A stretch of DNA of 64,000 nucleotides from Candidatus Gastranaerophilales bacterium (GTDB lineage: Bacteria > Cyanobacteriota > Vampirovibrionia > Gastranaerophilales > Gastranaerophilaceae), in assembly GCA_944327245.1 (NCBI GenBank), contig CALVHD010000006.1, forward strand, positions 1-64,000, read 5' to 3'. The position numbers and the translations under genes are program-made. This document shows, piece by piece, positions 23,135 to 31,780 of the stretch (positions within the stretch are counted from its first letter, which is position 1; every line of letters begins with the position of its first letter). Under the pieces are notes generated by a model. It was not told the DNA's origin and did not search any database. It saw only the letters and a program-made list of their open reading frames with translations.

Positions 23135-24008
23135 AAGCATATGGGATATATTTAATTAAATCACTTGCAAACACACAATATTCGCTCATTACCTTTGAAG
23201 CAATTTCACTTGTCAAACCATGAATAAAAACAGCGCAACAAGCTGCAGACTCCAATGAAAGCCCTTGAGCGCAAAAACCTGCTATCATACCGGTTAAAAC
23301 ATCGCCGCTTCCTGCTTTAGATAGAGCGGAATTTCCGGTATGATTGATAAATATTTTACCGTTAGGAACAGCAATAACTGTTTCATGACCTTTTAACAAA
23401 ACAATGCAATCAAACTCATTACTTGCCTCCCATGCCCATTTTGCACGATTTTGTTGAATTTCCTTAACGTCCACACCTAAAAGTCTTGATAATTCCAATG
23501 GGTGCGGTGTAATTATTGAATTTAAAGGAAATGAAAAATTATTAGCATAAGAAAGAGCATTAATAGCATCAGCATCAATAATTATCGGAACATAAGAATT
23601 GGAATTCTTTTTTATGAAATTCAAAATAAAATTATCAACTCCGCCCACCAAATTCAATCCGCAGCCAATTGAAATAACATCATAATTTGCAATAGCTGAA
23701 ATGTATTTTAAAGCATCTTTAGGAATAGTTCCATAACCGGACTGACCCAAATCCAAAAAAGTAATATCAGGACACATAGACGCAATAGTATTGACCACAT
23801 CAGAGCAGCTTGCAAGCATGGTATAACCTGCTCCAACCCTTAATGATGAAATAGAGCTAAGATAAGCAGCGCCGCAAAATTGTGATGAACCTGCAATATT
23901 CAGTACATGTCCATATGTGCCTTTATGTGAATTTTGAATTCTTTTTGGCAATAAATTCAATATAATATCTTTTCCTAAAACTTGAATATCAGCGTTTTGT
24001 TGTGACAT
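23109..24008 (-). CDS. nnrD: ADP-dependent NAD(P)H-hydrate dehydratase
   Basis: Repairs hydrated NAD(P)H. The ribokinase-like fold is shown by the TPHPLELSRLLG motif and by AGSGDVLTGMIAG (anion hole and catalytic Asp) near residues 228-242. At 299 residues it has only the dehydratase domain; the epimerase (NnrE) part often fused to it is missing and may be elsewhere. It is the last gene of the lptC...nnrD operon and directly follows trmL. Confidence 0.93.
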   Translation of the reverse strand: MSQQNADIQVLGKDIILNLLPKRIQNSHKGTYGHVLNIAGSSQFCGAAYLSSISSLRVGAGYTMLASCSDVVNTIASMCPDITFLDLGQSGYGTIPKDALKYISAIANYDVISIGCGLNLVGGVDNFILNFIKKNSNSYVPIIIDADAINALSYANNFSFPLNSIITPHPLELSRLLGVDVKEIQQNRAKWAWEASNEFDCIVLLKGHETVIAVPNGKIFINHTGNSALSKAGSGDVLTGMIAGFCAQGLSLESAACCAVFIHGLTSEIASKVMSEYCVFASDLIKYIPYAFKALLNPN

Positions 24009-24497
24009 TTATTTCTCTCCAATATTACCGGCATCGCCGACTTCAAACTGCCTAAATGCTTCATATGCAGCTATAGCGACAGAATTAGATAAATTTAAAC
24101 TTCTGGTGTTGCTCTTCATGGGAATTGTAACACAAAATTCGGAATTTTTGCGCAATATGTCCTCAGGAATTCCTCTGGTTTCAGGCCCGAAAACCAAAAA
24201 ATCACCCTTTGAATATGAAATTGAAGTATATTTTCTTTTTGTCTTTGTAGTGAAATAATAAAAAACAGAATCTTTATTTTGCGCAATCAATTCTTCCAAA
24301 GTATCGATATGTTCAATTTCAAGCTTATCCCAATAATCAAGCCCTGCCCTTTTTAAATATTTATCCGACAATACAAACCCAAGCCTGCCGACAAGATAAA
24401 GCTTTGCGCCCAAACAAGCGCACAAACGAGCAATATTACCCGTATTTTGCGGAATTTCAGGTTCATATAAAACAATATTTAAAAAATCAGATTTCAT
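24009..24497 (-). CDS. trmL: tRNA (cytidine/uridine-34-2'-O)-methyltransferase TrmL
   Basis: A SPOUT methyltransferase that modifies the wobble base of tRNA-Leu. At 162 residues it has the standard YEPEIPQNTGNIAR N-terminus, the FGPETRGIP motif and a C-terminal IPM..RSLNLSNSVAIAAYEA knot region that binds AdoMet. It overlaps the upstream CDP-alcohol transferase gene by one base. Confidence 0.95.
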   Translation of the reverse strand: MKSDFLNIVLYEPEIPQNTGNIARLCACLGAKLYLVGRLGFVLSDKYLKRAGLDYWDKLEIEHIDTLEELIAQNKDSVFYYFTTKTKRKYTSISYSKGDFLVFGPETRGIPEDILRKNSEFCVTIPMKSNTRSLNLSNSVAIAAYEAFRQFEVGDAGNIGEK

Positions 24498-25111
24498 TAT
24501 TTATCGCTGCTTTCAACAAAAAACCTTTTTGATTCGAATACAACAGGCAAACCTCTTAACACACAAAAAACAACTGAAACATATGCGCAAATCAAACCTA
24601 TATTAAGGATTAAATCCTTATTTTGATATTCAATTGGCATATTACCGGCAATCAAAAGGAAAAATGCAACTGCCTTACATACAGCATATGTAAATCTTGA
24701 AAAATTTGAAGCCACAATAAATTTTGCAATTTTACCTTGCATCATTGTAGTTTTACCAAAAGCGGTATAGCCTTTTTCAAATGCCAGTGTTCTTAATGAG
24801 TCTGTTATAATGCCTCTTGATAAAACTATAATAGGAATTGCAACATTTATCCAACCCAATGCGCAAAATGTTATCCAAAATACATTTTCAACAATTCTGT
24901 CGCCCATAATATCCAATAACGCGCCAAAGCGAGAAGAAATATTAAATTTACGCGCAACATAACCGTCCAATCCGTCAAACCACATTAAAACCGCAGTCAA
25001 GCCAAGCGCGGTATAATACGAATACGGACATTGTCTGCAAAATAATAATGCTGCCACAATAAATACAAAAAATATTCTTGATAAAGTAATAATGTTTGCC
25101 AAATTTTTCAT
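24497..25111 (-). CDS. CDP-alcohol phosphatidyltransferase family membrane protein
   Basis: The CDP-alcohol motif DG-x2-AR-x8-G-x3-D-x3-D is complete (D49, G50, A53, R54, G63, D67, D71), and the rest is a set of hydrophobic helices. The family makes phospholipids from CDP-diacylglycerol and an alcohol. The best guess is a phosphatidylglycerophosphate synthase (PgsA-like), but the alcohol cannot be fixed from sequence. It lies between lpxB and trmL in the envelope operon. Confidence 0.88.
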   Translation of the reverse strand: MKNLANIITLSRIFFVFIVAALLFCRQCPYSYYTALGLTAVLMWFDGLDGYVARKFNISSRFGALLDIMGDRIVENVFWITFCALGWINVAIPIIVLSRGIITDSLRTLAFEKGYTAFGKTTMMQGKIAKFIVASNFSRFTYAVCKAVAFFLLIAGNMPIEYQNKDLILNIGLICAYVSVVFCVLRGLPVVFESKRFFVESSDK

Positions 25112-25112
25112 C

Positions 25113-26225
25113 TTATGCCTCCTCGAGCTCTTTTTTTATACTTTGCGCAACCTTTAAAACACAATGCGAATCAGTCAACAACTCTTTTGTCTTTTTACAA
25201 CCGTCAATAATGTATTCTCTTTTTTTATTATCATCAAGAATTTGAATAATACAATTTGCAATATTTTTAGGTGTAGCTTTATACATTAAAAACTCATCAA
25301 TGTAATCATTTTTTGTAATAATATTAACTAAACATGCCCTTTTAATATTTCTTACAATTAAATATATTAAATAGAAAAATAAAGGTCCTCTATATGCAAT
25401 CAGCATAGGTGTTTCATACATTGCAGCTTCAAGAGCAACAGTACCTGAAGCTAAAATTAGAGCATCAGAATATGCAAGCAATTGATGATTTTCATCTTTT
25501 AATTCTTTATAAGGAACAGAAAAAATATTATCAGAAAGACTTTTCGCATGAGAAAAAACAAACTGAACATCCCCTCTTGATTTTTCAATTAATTTTGCAG
25601 CTTTGACAAATATCTTTAATAAAAAATGAATCTCAAAGACTCTCGAACCCGGAAAAACTCCAATTAATTTTTTGTTCATATCTAAATTGTGTTTTTTAAA
25701 AAACTCAACTCGATTGTCGCATTTTGGAAGCTCGGCAACCAAAGGATGACCTACAAATTCGCAATTTATGCCCTCGCTGTCATAAAATTCTTTTTCAAAA
25801 GGAAATATTGTAAAGACCTTATCGATATTTTTTTTGATAGTTTTTAGCCTGTGCTTTCGAGAAGCCCATATTTGAGGAGGGATAAAGTAAAAAGTTTTAA
25901 TTCCTGCTTTTTTTAAATGCTTTGAAATCTGGAGGTTGAACGCACCATAATCAACCAATAAAACCAAATCAGGCTTAAATTCCTCTTTCAGATATTTTAC
26001 TATCTTAAGACCTAAAGACAAATGATTTAAAATTGTAGTCAAAGACAGCCCGACTTTTCCCATTTTTTTATGATTACAGAATAATTTTACGCCCTCATTT
26101 TCAAGATTAGATTCGCCAACCCCTTCAATCACAACATCAGGACATAGTTTTTTTAATTCCCTTACTACTCCTGAAGCATGTTTATCGCCTGAATATTCTC
26201 CTGTTATTATAAAAACTTTTTTCAT
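25113..26225 (-). CDS. lpxB: Lipid-A-disaccharide synthase
   Basis: LpxB joins UDP-diacylglucosamine and lipid X to form the lipid A disaccharide, at the inner face of the cytoplasmic membrane. The GT19 family is recognised from the TGEYSGDKHASGVV start, DYGAFN, PPQIWASR, FPFEKEFY and FVGHPL motifs and the ASGTVALEAA motif near residue 262. At 370 residues the length is normal. It follows lpxI, which supplies its substrate step, by two bases. Confidence 0.96.
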   Translation of the reverse strand: MKKVFIITGEYSGDKHASGVVRELKKLCPDVVIEGVGESNLENEGVKLFCNHKKMGKVGLSLTTILNHLSLGLKIVKYLKEEFKPDLVLLVDYGAFNLQISKHLKKAGIKTFYFIPPQIWASRKHRLKTIKKNIDKVFTIFPFEKEFYDSEGINCEFVGHPLVAELPKCDNRVEFFKKHNLDMNKKLIGVFPGSRVFEIHFLLKIFVKAAKLIEKSRGDVQFVFSHAKSLSDNIFSVPYKELKDENHQLLAYSDALILASGTVALEAAMYETPMLIAYRGPLFFYLIYLIVRNIKRACLVNIITKNDYIDEFLMYKATPKNIANCIIQILDDNKKREYIIDGCKKTKELLTDSHCVLKVAQSIKKELEEA

Positions 26226-26227
26226 TA

Positions 26228-27049
26228 CTATAATGCCACAATCACCATTTTATGCTTATTTGCATAATCGACCATTTTTTCCTGATCTACAATAATTGTT
26301 TCACCGCTTTCAAGCGCTAAGACATTTGCACCGTATTTTTTCATAGTTTTAATCGTTCTTAAACCAACCGCAGGAATATCAAAACGCTTATCTTGAGCCG
26401 GTTTTGAAACTTTAACAACAATTGCATTCTTTCTCTTTGCAAGTCGTGCACCTCGTTTTATACATCTGTCCGTGCCTTCGATTGCTTCTATCGCCATAAT
26501 CATTCTATCTTTCATAACAACGGATTGACCAATATCAAGACCGCCCATTTGTTTTGCAATTTTAAACCCGTATTCTATATCGGCACTTTGTTCTTTTGTC
26601 GGCGCTAATAAAGTCAATACACCTTTTTGAATCATTAAATTTTTAATAAATATTGTTTGATCTAAAATTGTTATGCCGATATTTTCAAGCTGTTCAACAA
26701 TTTTAAGCATTATTGCATCATCATTTAATTTCTTCATTTCTTTTAATAAAGCTATAGCTGTTTTTTCAAGTCTTGGGCGTTTTACCAGCATAGTTTTTGA
26801 AACCTTACCCAAAAAAGTAAGCTGTTTTATGCCTTCATTTTTAAGAAATTTCTTAATTGAATCAACCTGCCCCGGTCCATATGAAACAACTTTTGAACAA
26901 TATTTTTTTAAATCTTTGCAGTTATCGGACGACAAAGAAATGCATATCACTTCAAAACCATTTTGTTTTGCACTTTTTGCCATATTTACCGGTAATTGAC
27001 CATCGCCTGCAATTAAACACTGTTTATGTTCAAGTATTATATTTGACAT
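26228..27049 (-). CDS. lpxI: UDP-2,3-diacylglucosamine pyrophosphatase LpxI
   Basis: LpxI (DUF1009) cleaves UDP-2,3-diacylglucosamine to lipid X, replacing LpxH in many bacteria. The 273-residue protein has the family features IAGDGQLP near the N-terminus, LGKVSK, a GTDRCIKRGA motif and the KPAQDKRFDIPAVG region with the conserved acidic residue. Its place directly upstream of lpxB strongly supports the call. Confidence 0.95.
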   Translation of the reverse strand: MSNIILEHKQCLIAGDGQLPVNMAKSAKQNGFEVICISLSSDNCKDLKKYCSKVVSYGPGQVDSIKKFLKNEGIKQLTFLGKVSKTMLVKRPRLEKTAIALLKEMKKLNDDAIMLKIVEQLENIGITILDQTIFIKNLMIQKGVLTLLAPTKEQSADIEYGFKIAKQMGGLDIGQSVVMKDRMIMAIEAIEGTDRCIKRGARLAKRKNAIVVKVSKPAQDKRFDIPAVGLRTIKTMKKYGANVLALESGETIIVDQEKMVDYANKHKMVIVAL

Positions 27050-27051
27050 TT

Positions 27052-28041
27052 TTATAAACTAAACTCCATTTTATTGTCTTTTTCATTCGCTGAATTTTGT
27101 TCTATATTTGTTTTAACATTGCCGATTGCCTCAAAGGTTCTAGGCTGCATTGTTATTGTTATCTTATCTGCCTCAACGGAATTTGTGCCCTTTTCAACAA
27201 TTTTTGATCGGCCGATAAATATAATTTTCTCGGGCTTATTAGTCTTTGAATTAATATGCATTATTGCTTTTGGTCCGTCTGCAATATAATCACCGTAATC
27301 GACATGAACAGCACCTGCTGCCATCATTGTATTACCTTTTCTGTCGTATTGTTGGCTTCTTGCCTTAATTATTACCCTATCGCCATTATCAAATGTAACA
27401 TCCGATAATGTATTTCCGCTCACAATAATATCTTGACGAAGTTTTGAATATCTGATGTCATCACCCTTGATTATACTTTTATCTTGTTTAACCACAGCTC
27501 TTGAGGACAACTTTAGATTATGAACATCACCCTTCTTATCCATCAAAGCATAAGCATTATCAGAAGTTGCAACCATATCTTCATAATTAATTACAACATT
27601 TCCTATTGCTTTCATCAAACTGGTATTTGTATCATATTCCTGCATATCTGCGCTAATAATAATCGTAGGCTTCTTATTTTCTAAAACATTTGTTTGTGCA
27701 TTTCCTTGCGCAGTTATTATTTTTTTTATTAATGAAACTTTTATGATATCTGCTTTGACTTCATGCTTTTTATTATCTTTTATCTGATAAGCATAAGGTT
27801 TATCAAAAAATGTTGCTAATGAAGGTTTTTTTGTTTGCGGTTCAAGGTCCAAATCTGCTCTTGGAGATTGAACCACAACATCCCCAACCTGAACCTTAAC
27901 ATCTCCGCTAAAATATCCTTTGTTTTTATCTACATGCATTTCCTGTTTTTTAGATTCAATCGTTATTGCAAAAACACTGCTTGCAAAAAGAAGAACAAAA
28001 AATACTATTAAAAATTTTAAATTAATCTTTTTCATATTCAA
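27052..28041 (-). CDS. LptA/OstA-like periplasmic LPS transport protein
   Basis: The protein starts with a signal peptide (about 25 residues, ending in SVFA) and consists of OstA-N type beta repeats (YFSGDVKVQ, VVINYEDMVATSDNA, AAGAVHVDYGDYIADGPKA). LptA forms the periplasmic bridge that carries LPS from the inner to the outer membrane. At 329 residues it is about twice the E. coli length, so it may hold more repeats or cover a wider periplasm. Its neighbours lptC and lpxI-lpxB support the role. Confidence 0.88.
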   Translation of the reverse strand: MNMKKINLKFLIVFFVLLFASSVFAITIESKKQEMHVDKNKGYFSGDVKVQVGDVVVQSPRADLDLEPQTKKPSLATFFDKPYAYQIKDNKKHEVKADIIKVSLIKKIITAQGNAQTNVLENKKPTIIISADMQEYDTNTSLMKAIGNVVINYEDMVATSDNAYALMDKKGDVHNLKLSSRAVVKQDKSIIKGDDIRYSKLRQDIIVSGNTLSDVTFDNGDRVIIKARSQQYDRKGNTMMAAGAVHVDYGDYIADGPKAIMHINSKTNKPEKIIFIGRSKIVEKGTNSVEADKITITMQPRTFEAIGNVKTNIEQNSANEKDNKMEFSL

Positions 28042-28056
28042 TAATCTAACATAAAA

Positions 28057-28647
28057 TCACAACTGTGTATATTTTTTCTTGGACTCATCATCGGCATATA
28101 TTTTTGTTTTTGTATTTTCCATAATCTTAAAATTGGTTAAAGTAGAATTAAAAACCGCTTTTTTTGATTTTGCAACCAATTTATCGTCATGGATAAATTG
28201 AACATTTCCGTTTGCCAAAATATCCTTATCTTCCCCTTGCCATATTAATTCATCAGCATATAACTGCGAACCGTCTTTTCCAACAAAAAGATTATCTCCG
28301 TTTAAAACAACTTTTTTTGTTTTTTCATCATAAGTACCCTTATTGGACCTAAAGCTTACAACGACATTTCCGTCTTTATCGTAAAAATTACCTATAACAT
28401 CATTCAACAGCACACTATTATATTCGGAATTATATTCACCTGATTTAGCATAAAATTCCCAATATTTTTTCTGATCTTGAGTTTCGGTTACAATTATATT
28501 TTTGACTATAGCATGCTGATTTTTCATCGACTCATCGCCGGAGTTTTTCCTGACAGTTCTTGTTATAAACCAAGACCAAACTACTCCCCATCCGATTAGT
28601 AAAATCATAGCAAGCACAAAAAACTTAACTATTTTTTTTCTTTTCAT
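28057..28647 (-). CDS. lptC: LptC-like LPS export protein
   Basis: LptC is a single-pass inner-membrane protein that passes LPS from LptBFG to LptA. Residues 8-28 form the membrane anchor, followed by a beta-rich LptC domain (VSFRSNKGTYDEKTKKVVL and ILANGNVQFIHDDKLVAKSKKAVF). The length of 196 residues is normal. It is probably the first gene of the operon. There is no ribosome site and TATTAT ends 6 bases before the ATG. Confidence 0.88.
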   Translation of the reverse strand: MKRKKIVKFFVLAMILLIGWGVVWSWFITRTVRKNSGDESMKNQHAIVKNIIVTETQDQKKYWEFYAKSGEYNSEYNSVLLNDVIGNFYDKDGNVVVSFRSNKGTYDEKTKKVVLNGDNLFVGKDGSQLYADELIWQGEDKDILANGNVQFIHDDKLVAKSKKAVFNSTLTNFKIMENTKTKIYADDESKKKYTQL

Positions 28648-28653
28648 AGAAAA

Positions 28654-28659
28654 ATAATA
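28654..28659 (-). promoter_or_regulatory. lptC -10 box close to the start codon
   Basis: TATTAT on the minus strand ends 6 bases before the lptC ATG, the same arrangement as at hom. A second TATAAT further upstream (28679-28684) is an alternative that would give a leader of about 25 bases. Confidence 0.35.
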
Positions 28660-28717
28660 GCATAAATATTGATAAAATATTATAAGGTTAAGTGTCTTTT
28701 ACAATATTTTTGCAATT

Positions 28718-29149
28718 TTAATCTTGTTTAAAATCTTGTTCTTGTTCTATTTGAACCTCACGAGGCGAATTGAGGTGTGTATAAAGGCTTCCAAGAGTAA
28801 TTTTGCTGATTTCATCATCGCTTTCACCGTTTGAATCTGAACCAAACATAACCATTAATTTATTCAATTCGTCTTCGTCGATAATATCAGCAGAATCTCC
28901 TTCTGAATCAATATTTAAGACTTCCCAGCATGCATTTGCAATATCTTCATCAAGACCGATTTCGCTGATTCTTTGCAAAAAATCATCCTTTGTTGCGCCC
29001 GCTTGAAGCCCTTCATCACCAAAAATTGATTCGCTTCTTTTGCTTTCTTTTCCAAAATGAACCGCATCATTTTGACCCATAGCCTCTTTTAGTTCTGCTA
29101 CAGAATTAAAACTACCCACTCCGCTTATATTTGAAATGTTGTCACTCAT
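28718..29149 (-). CDS. Hypothetical acidic protein with an EF-hand-like segment
   Basis: The start is set at ATG 29149 (MSDNISNISGVG) because GAAGG lies eight bases upstream; an ATG at 29164 is in frame. The 143-residue product is very acidic and has no signal peptide. A helix-loop-helix around residues 78-106 contains an Asp/Glu-rich loop (NIDSEGDSADIIDEDEL) that resembles a calcium-binding EF-hand with a slightly long loop. Function unknown. It lies 70 bases upstream of lptC and could be co-transcribed or separate. Confidence 0.65.
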   Translation of the reverse strand: MSDNISNISGVGSFNSVAELKEAMGQNDAVHFGKESKRSESIFGDEGLQAGATKDDFLQRISEIGLDEDIANACWEVLNIDSEGDSADIIDEDELNKLMVMFGSDSNGESDDEISKITLGSLYTHLNSPREVQIEQEQDFKQD

Positions 29150-29245
29150 ACCATATACCTTCATTCATATCTACAGTATGGAATACGACATAAAACATCA
29201 AAAACTTAAAATTTAAAATAAATAAATTTACATAAATTAACAAAA

Positions 29246-30055
29246 TTAACCGACAGATTTAACCAAAATTTTAGCTAACGTATTTGAACACGAAATAAAT
29301 TCATCTTTACTCATTCTTTTAATATTCAACGGGGTCCAAGAATTATGCAGCAAAATTAAACCATTGCTATTTTTAAAAACAAAATCCGAAAAATCATTTT
29401 CAAAATAAAATTCCAAATATCTTTTCAACTGATTTTCCTGCCTAGATTGAACTAATAATTCAGGCATGCAAAAATTTTCATCACGTTTTATTGGTAAAAA
29501 ATCATTGGTATTGTTTACTTTATCAATAATAGGATTTAAAATATCATTTCCTAAATACGCCCAAGAGCTTAGTTTTTTATAAAGACTACTTTTGAAAAAT
29601 CTCAAAAAAAACTTTGAAAATTTACCATATTTAAACGCCTTTTTATGAAAATATACGCGTTTTTTTATTCTTTTAAACCACATATCCAAGATTTTTGATT
29701 CTTTCTTGGCTTTAATAAAGCATATATGCGGAAAAATAATAGAAAAATCTGCTTCAAGGTTAAAAAATTTGTTTGCTTCAAAAGAAGTTAATATCGTATC
29801 TGTATCCATCCAAATACCGCCAAATTTTTTCAAAACAGCACACCTGATTGCATCAGATTGAATAGTCAGCGAAAAATTCTTGAAAAAATAATCATCAAAA
29901 AAATCTTTATCCAGATAATCAAAAAGGTTTGAATAATTTAAAACAACAATTTGATAATTCGGAAGATATTTTTTCCAAGTTTCAAAGCATAATTCTAAAT
30001 ATTGCGGAACGCTGTTTTTTGGCTCCCAAAATGTATAAATTTTATTTTTTTGCAT
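29246..30055 (-). CDS. GT32-like sugar transferase (DxD glycosyltransferase)
   Basis: The GGIWMDTDTIL motif (D84-x-D86), the QSDAIRCAVLKKFGG segment and a C-terminal HNSW motif are typical of the Gly_transf_sug / capsular polysaccharide synthesis family (GT32-like). These enzymes transfer a sugar from a nucleotide sugar using a metal bound by DxD. There is no membrane segment. It is the last gene of the nine-gene operon and overlaps the GT2 gene upstream by 14 bases. Confidence 0.85.
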   Translation of the reverse strand: MQKNKIYTFWEPKNSVPQYLELCFETWKKYLPNYQIVVLNYSNLFDYLDKDFFDDYFFKNFSLTIQSDAIRCAVLKKFGGIWMDTDTILTSFEANKFFNLEADFSIIFPHICFIKAKKESKILDMWFKRIKKRVYFHKKAFKYGKFSKFFLRFFKSSLYKKLSSWAYLGNDILNPIIDKVNNTNDFLPIKRDENFCMPELLVQSRQENQLKRYLEFYFENDFSDFVFKNSNGLILLHNSWTPLNIKRMSKDEFISCSNTLAKILVKSVG

Positions 30056-30728
30056 TTTTACCTTTTATATTTTTTTTTGACAATTTTATCCGCAAAAGCT
30101 TTGCATAATCCTTAAATTCTTTTGTTCTGTTTGTTTTGCTGTAATTGTTATCATGAATTCTGCGATTACTTGAAATAAAATTAATTTTTTTGGTTTTAAT
30201 ATTTTGTTTGTTTAACTTATCTGTCAGAGATATAATTTCGCCTGCAGTTATATTTTCATCAAAAAATCCAATTTTATTAAAAACCTCTCTTTTAAATAGC
30301 ATTGCCCCTGCCAAACAACCATAATAAGACTCTTTTTTAATTGATTGATTTTGATTTTTAATATCGGGAGAAATAAAATCTTTAATTTTTGCAATCACAA
30401 CTTCAATTGTATCGTCCTTTTCAAATTCATTAATCATTGTTTTTAGAGCATTTGAAGTTAAAACATCATCATGGTCACAAAAAATTATATAATCGCCGCA
30501 AGCCGCTTTAAGCCCCGTATTTTTAGCTGCAACTTGTCCTATTGAAACTGAATGGACAACCACATTACAACCGAAACTTTTTGCAATCATTTTTGTATTA
30601 TCAATCGAACCATCATCAACAACAATAATTTCAGTATTCATTTTTTGATTAATTATACTCAAAATAGCTTCTTTAATGTAATTTTCTCCATTTTTAACAG
30701 GCATTACTACAGAGATTTTATTATCCAT
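30042..30728 (-). CDS. GT2 family glycosyltransferase
   Basis: A short GT-A glycosyltransferase of 228 residues. It shows VVDDGSIDNT at 37-46 and the metal-binding DHDD at 85-88. The C-terminus is Lys/Asn-rich with no membrane segment. Donor and acceptor are unknown. The gene overlaps both neighbours by a few bases (8 with the aldo/keto reductase upstream, 14 with the GT32-like gene downstream). Confidence 0.88.
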   Translation of the reverse strand: MDNKISVVMPVKNGENYIKEAILSIINQKMNTEIIVVDDGSIDNTKMIAKSFGCNVVVHSVSIGQVAAKNTGLKAACGDYIIFCDHDDVLTSNALKTMINEFEKDDTIEVVIAKIKDFISPDIKNQNQSIKKESYYGCLAGAMLFKREVFNKIGFFDENITAGEIISLTDKLNKQNIKTKKINFISSNRRIHDNNYSKTNRTKEFKDYAKLLRIKLSKKNIKGKNAKK

Positions 30729-31776
30729 TTTCGCTCCATATTGCTTGGTTATAGTATTTTATCTTTGCCTTGCAAATTGGAATATTAAATAAATAATATA
30801 CAACTTCATTGGCATTTTTTCTGATTATTTTAAAAAAAGGAATTACCCCAAAAAGTTTAAAGTTCTTACTATAAGTTCTGTTAATATAATTTTCCAATAT
30901 TGAAAAATATCTTGATTTTGATAAATCACCAACCAAAACAGCCTCATCAAGACGAATACCGTTATAACAAGGTTTAATGCTGTTTAATTTTTTCATATCT
31001 TCATCAGACAATTCAAAATTCCAAATTTGATAATTTGAATTAATTCTATCTATATTACAAGATTTAACAACAAGCGCATTTCCACTTTGAATATTCCACC
31101 TCAACGCAATCTGAGCAGGTGTTTTAGAATATTTTAAAGCTAACGATTTAACAGTCTTGTCTTCAAGGACTTTGCCCTTGTTTAAGGGCGACCACGCCAT
31201 GATTTTTATATTTCTTTCAAGACAAGGCTCAACTGCTTCTTTATTTTTATATTGAGGATGTAATTCAACCTGATGAACCATAGGAAGTATTTTACCTGAA
31301 TTAAAAACAACATCAAAATATGGCCATCTAAAATTAGAAATTCCAATTGCTCTTGTTTTTTTATTATTATAAAGTTCTTCCATTGCACGCCAAGAATATG
31401 CTATATCTTTTCTCCATGAAGGCCATTCACAAAAAGGATGATGCAGTAAAAATAAATCAATGTAATCAAGTCCCAGTTTTTTTAAACTTTGTTCAAAACT
31501 ATTCAACGTTTCTTCATACCCCGGAAAAAACCAATGGGATTTAGTAATTATAAACAATTCTTCTCTTTTTACAATTCCATCATCAATACATTTTTTAATT
31601 GCACGTCCAATATCATTTTCATTTTTATAAATTGCAGCAGTATCAATAGCTCTATACCCTGCCTTAATGGCACTAATAACGGCTTCATATGCCATATCGC
31701 CGCTAAGATAATCAGTACCAAAACCCAAAATAGGCATTTTAACACCGTTGTATAATTTTACAAATTTATCAAACAT
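30721..31776 (-). CDS. Aldo/keto reductase with a glycan-cluster-type C-terminal tail
   Basis: Residues 1-285 are an aldo/keto reductase with the full catalytic tetrad D45, Y50, K79 and H112. It would reduce a sugar or other carbonyl with NAD(P)H. The last 65 residues are not part of the fold; they contain a hydrophobic LFGVIPFFKII...LFNIPICKAK pattern like the tails seen on glycosyltransferases of surface polysaccharide loci. The tail suggests membrane or complex association with the neighbouring glycosyltransferases. This last point is inference. Confidence 0.85.
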   Translation of the reverse strand: MFDKFVKLYNGVKMPILGFGTDYLSGDMAYEAVISAIKAGYRAIDTAAIYKNENDIGRAIKKCIDDGIVKREELFIITKSHWFFPGYEETLNSFEQSLKKLGLDYIDLFLLHHPFCEWPSWRKDIAYSWRAMEELYNNKKTRAIGISNFRWPYFDVVFNSGKILPMVHQVELHPQYKNKEAVEPCLERNIKIMAWSPLNKGKVLEDKTVKSLALKYSKTPAQIALRWNIQSGNALVVKSCNIDRINSNYQIWNFELSDEDMKKLNSIKPCYNGIRLDEAVLVGDLSKSRYFSILENYINRTYSKNFKLFGVIPFFKIIRKNANEVVYYLFNIPICKAKIKYYNQAIWSENG

Positions 31777-31780
31777 AATT

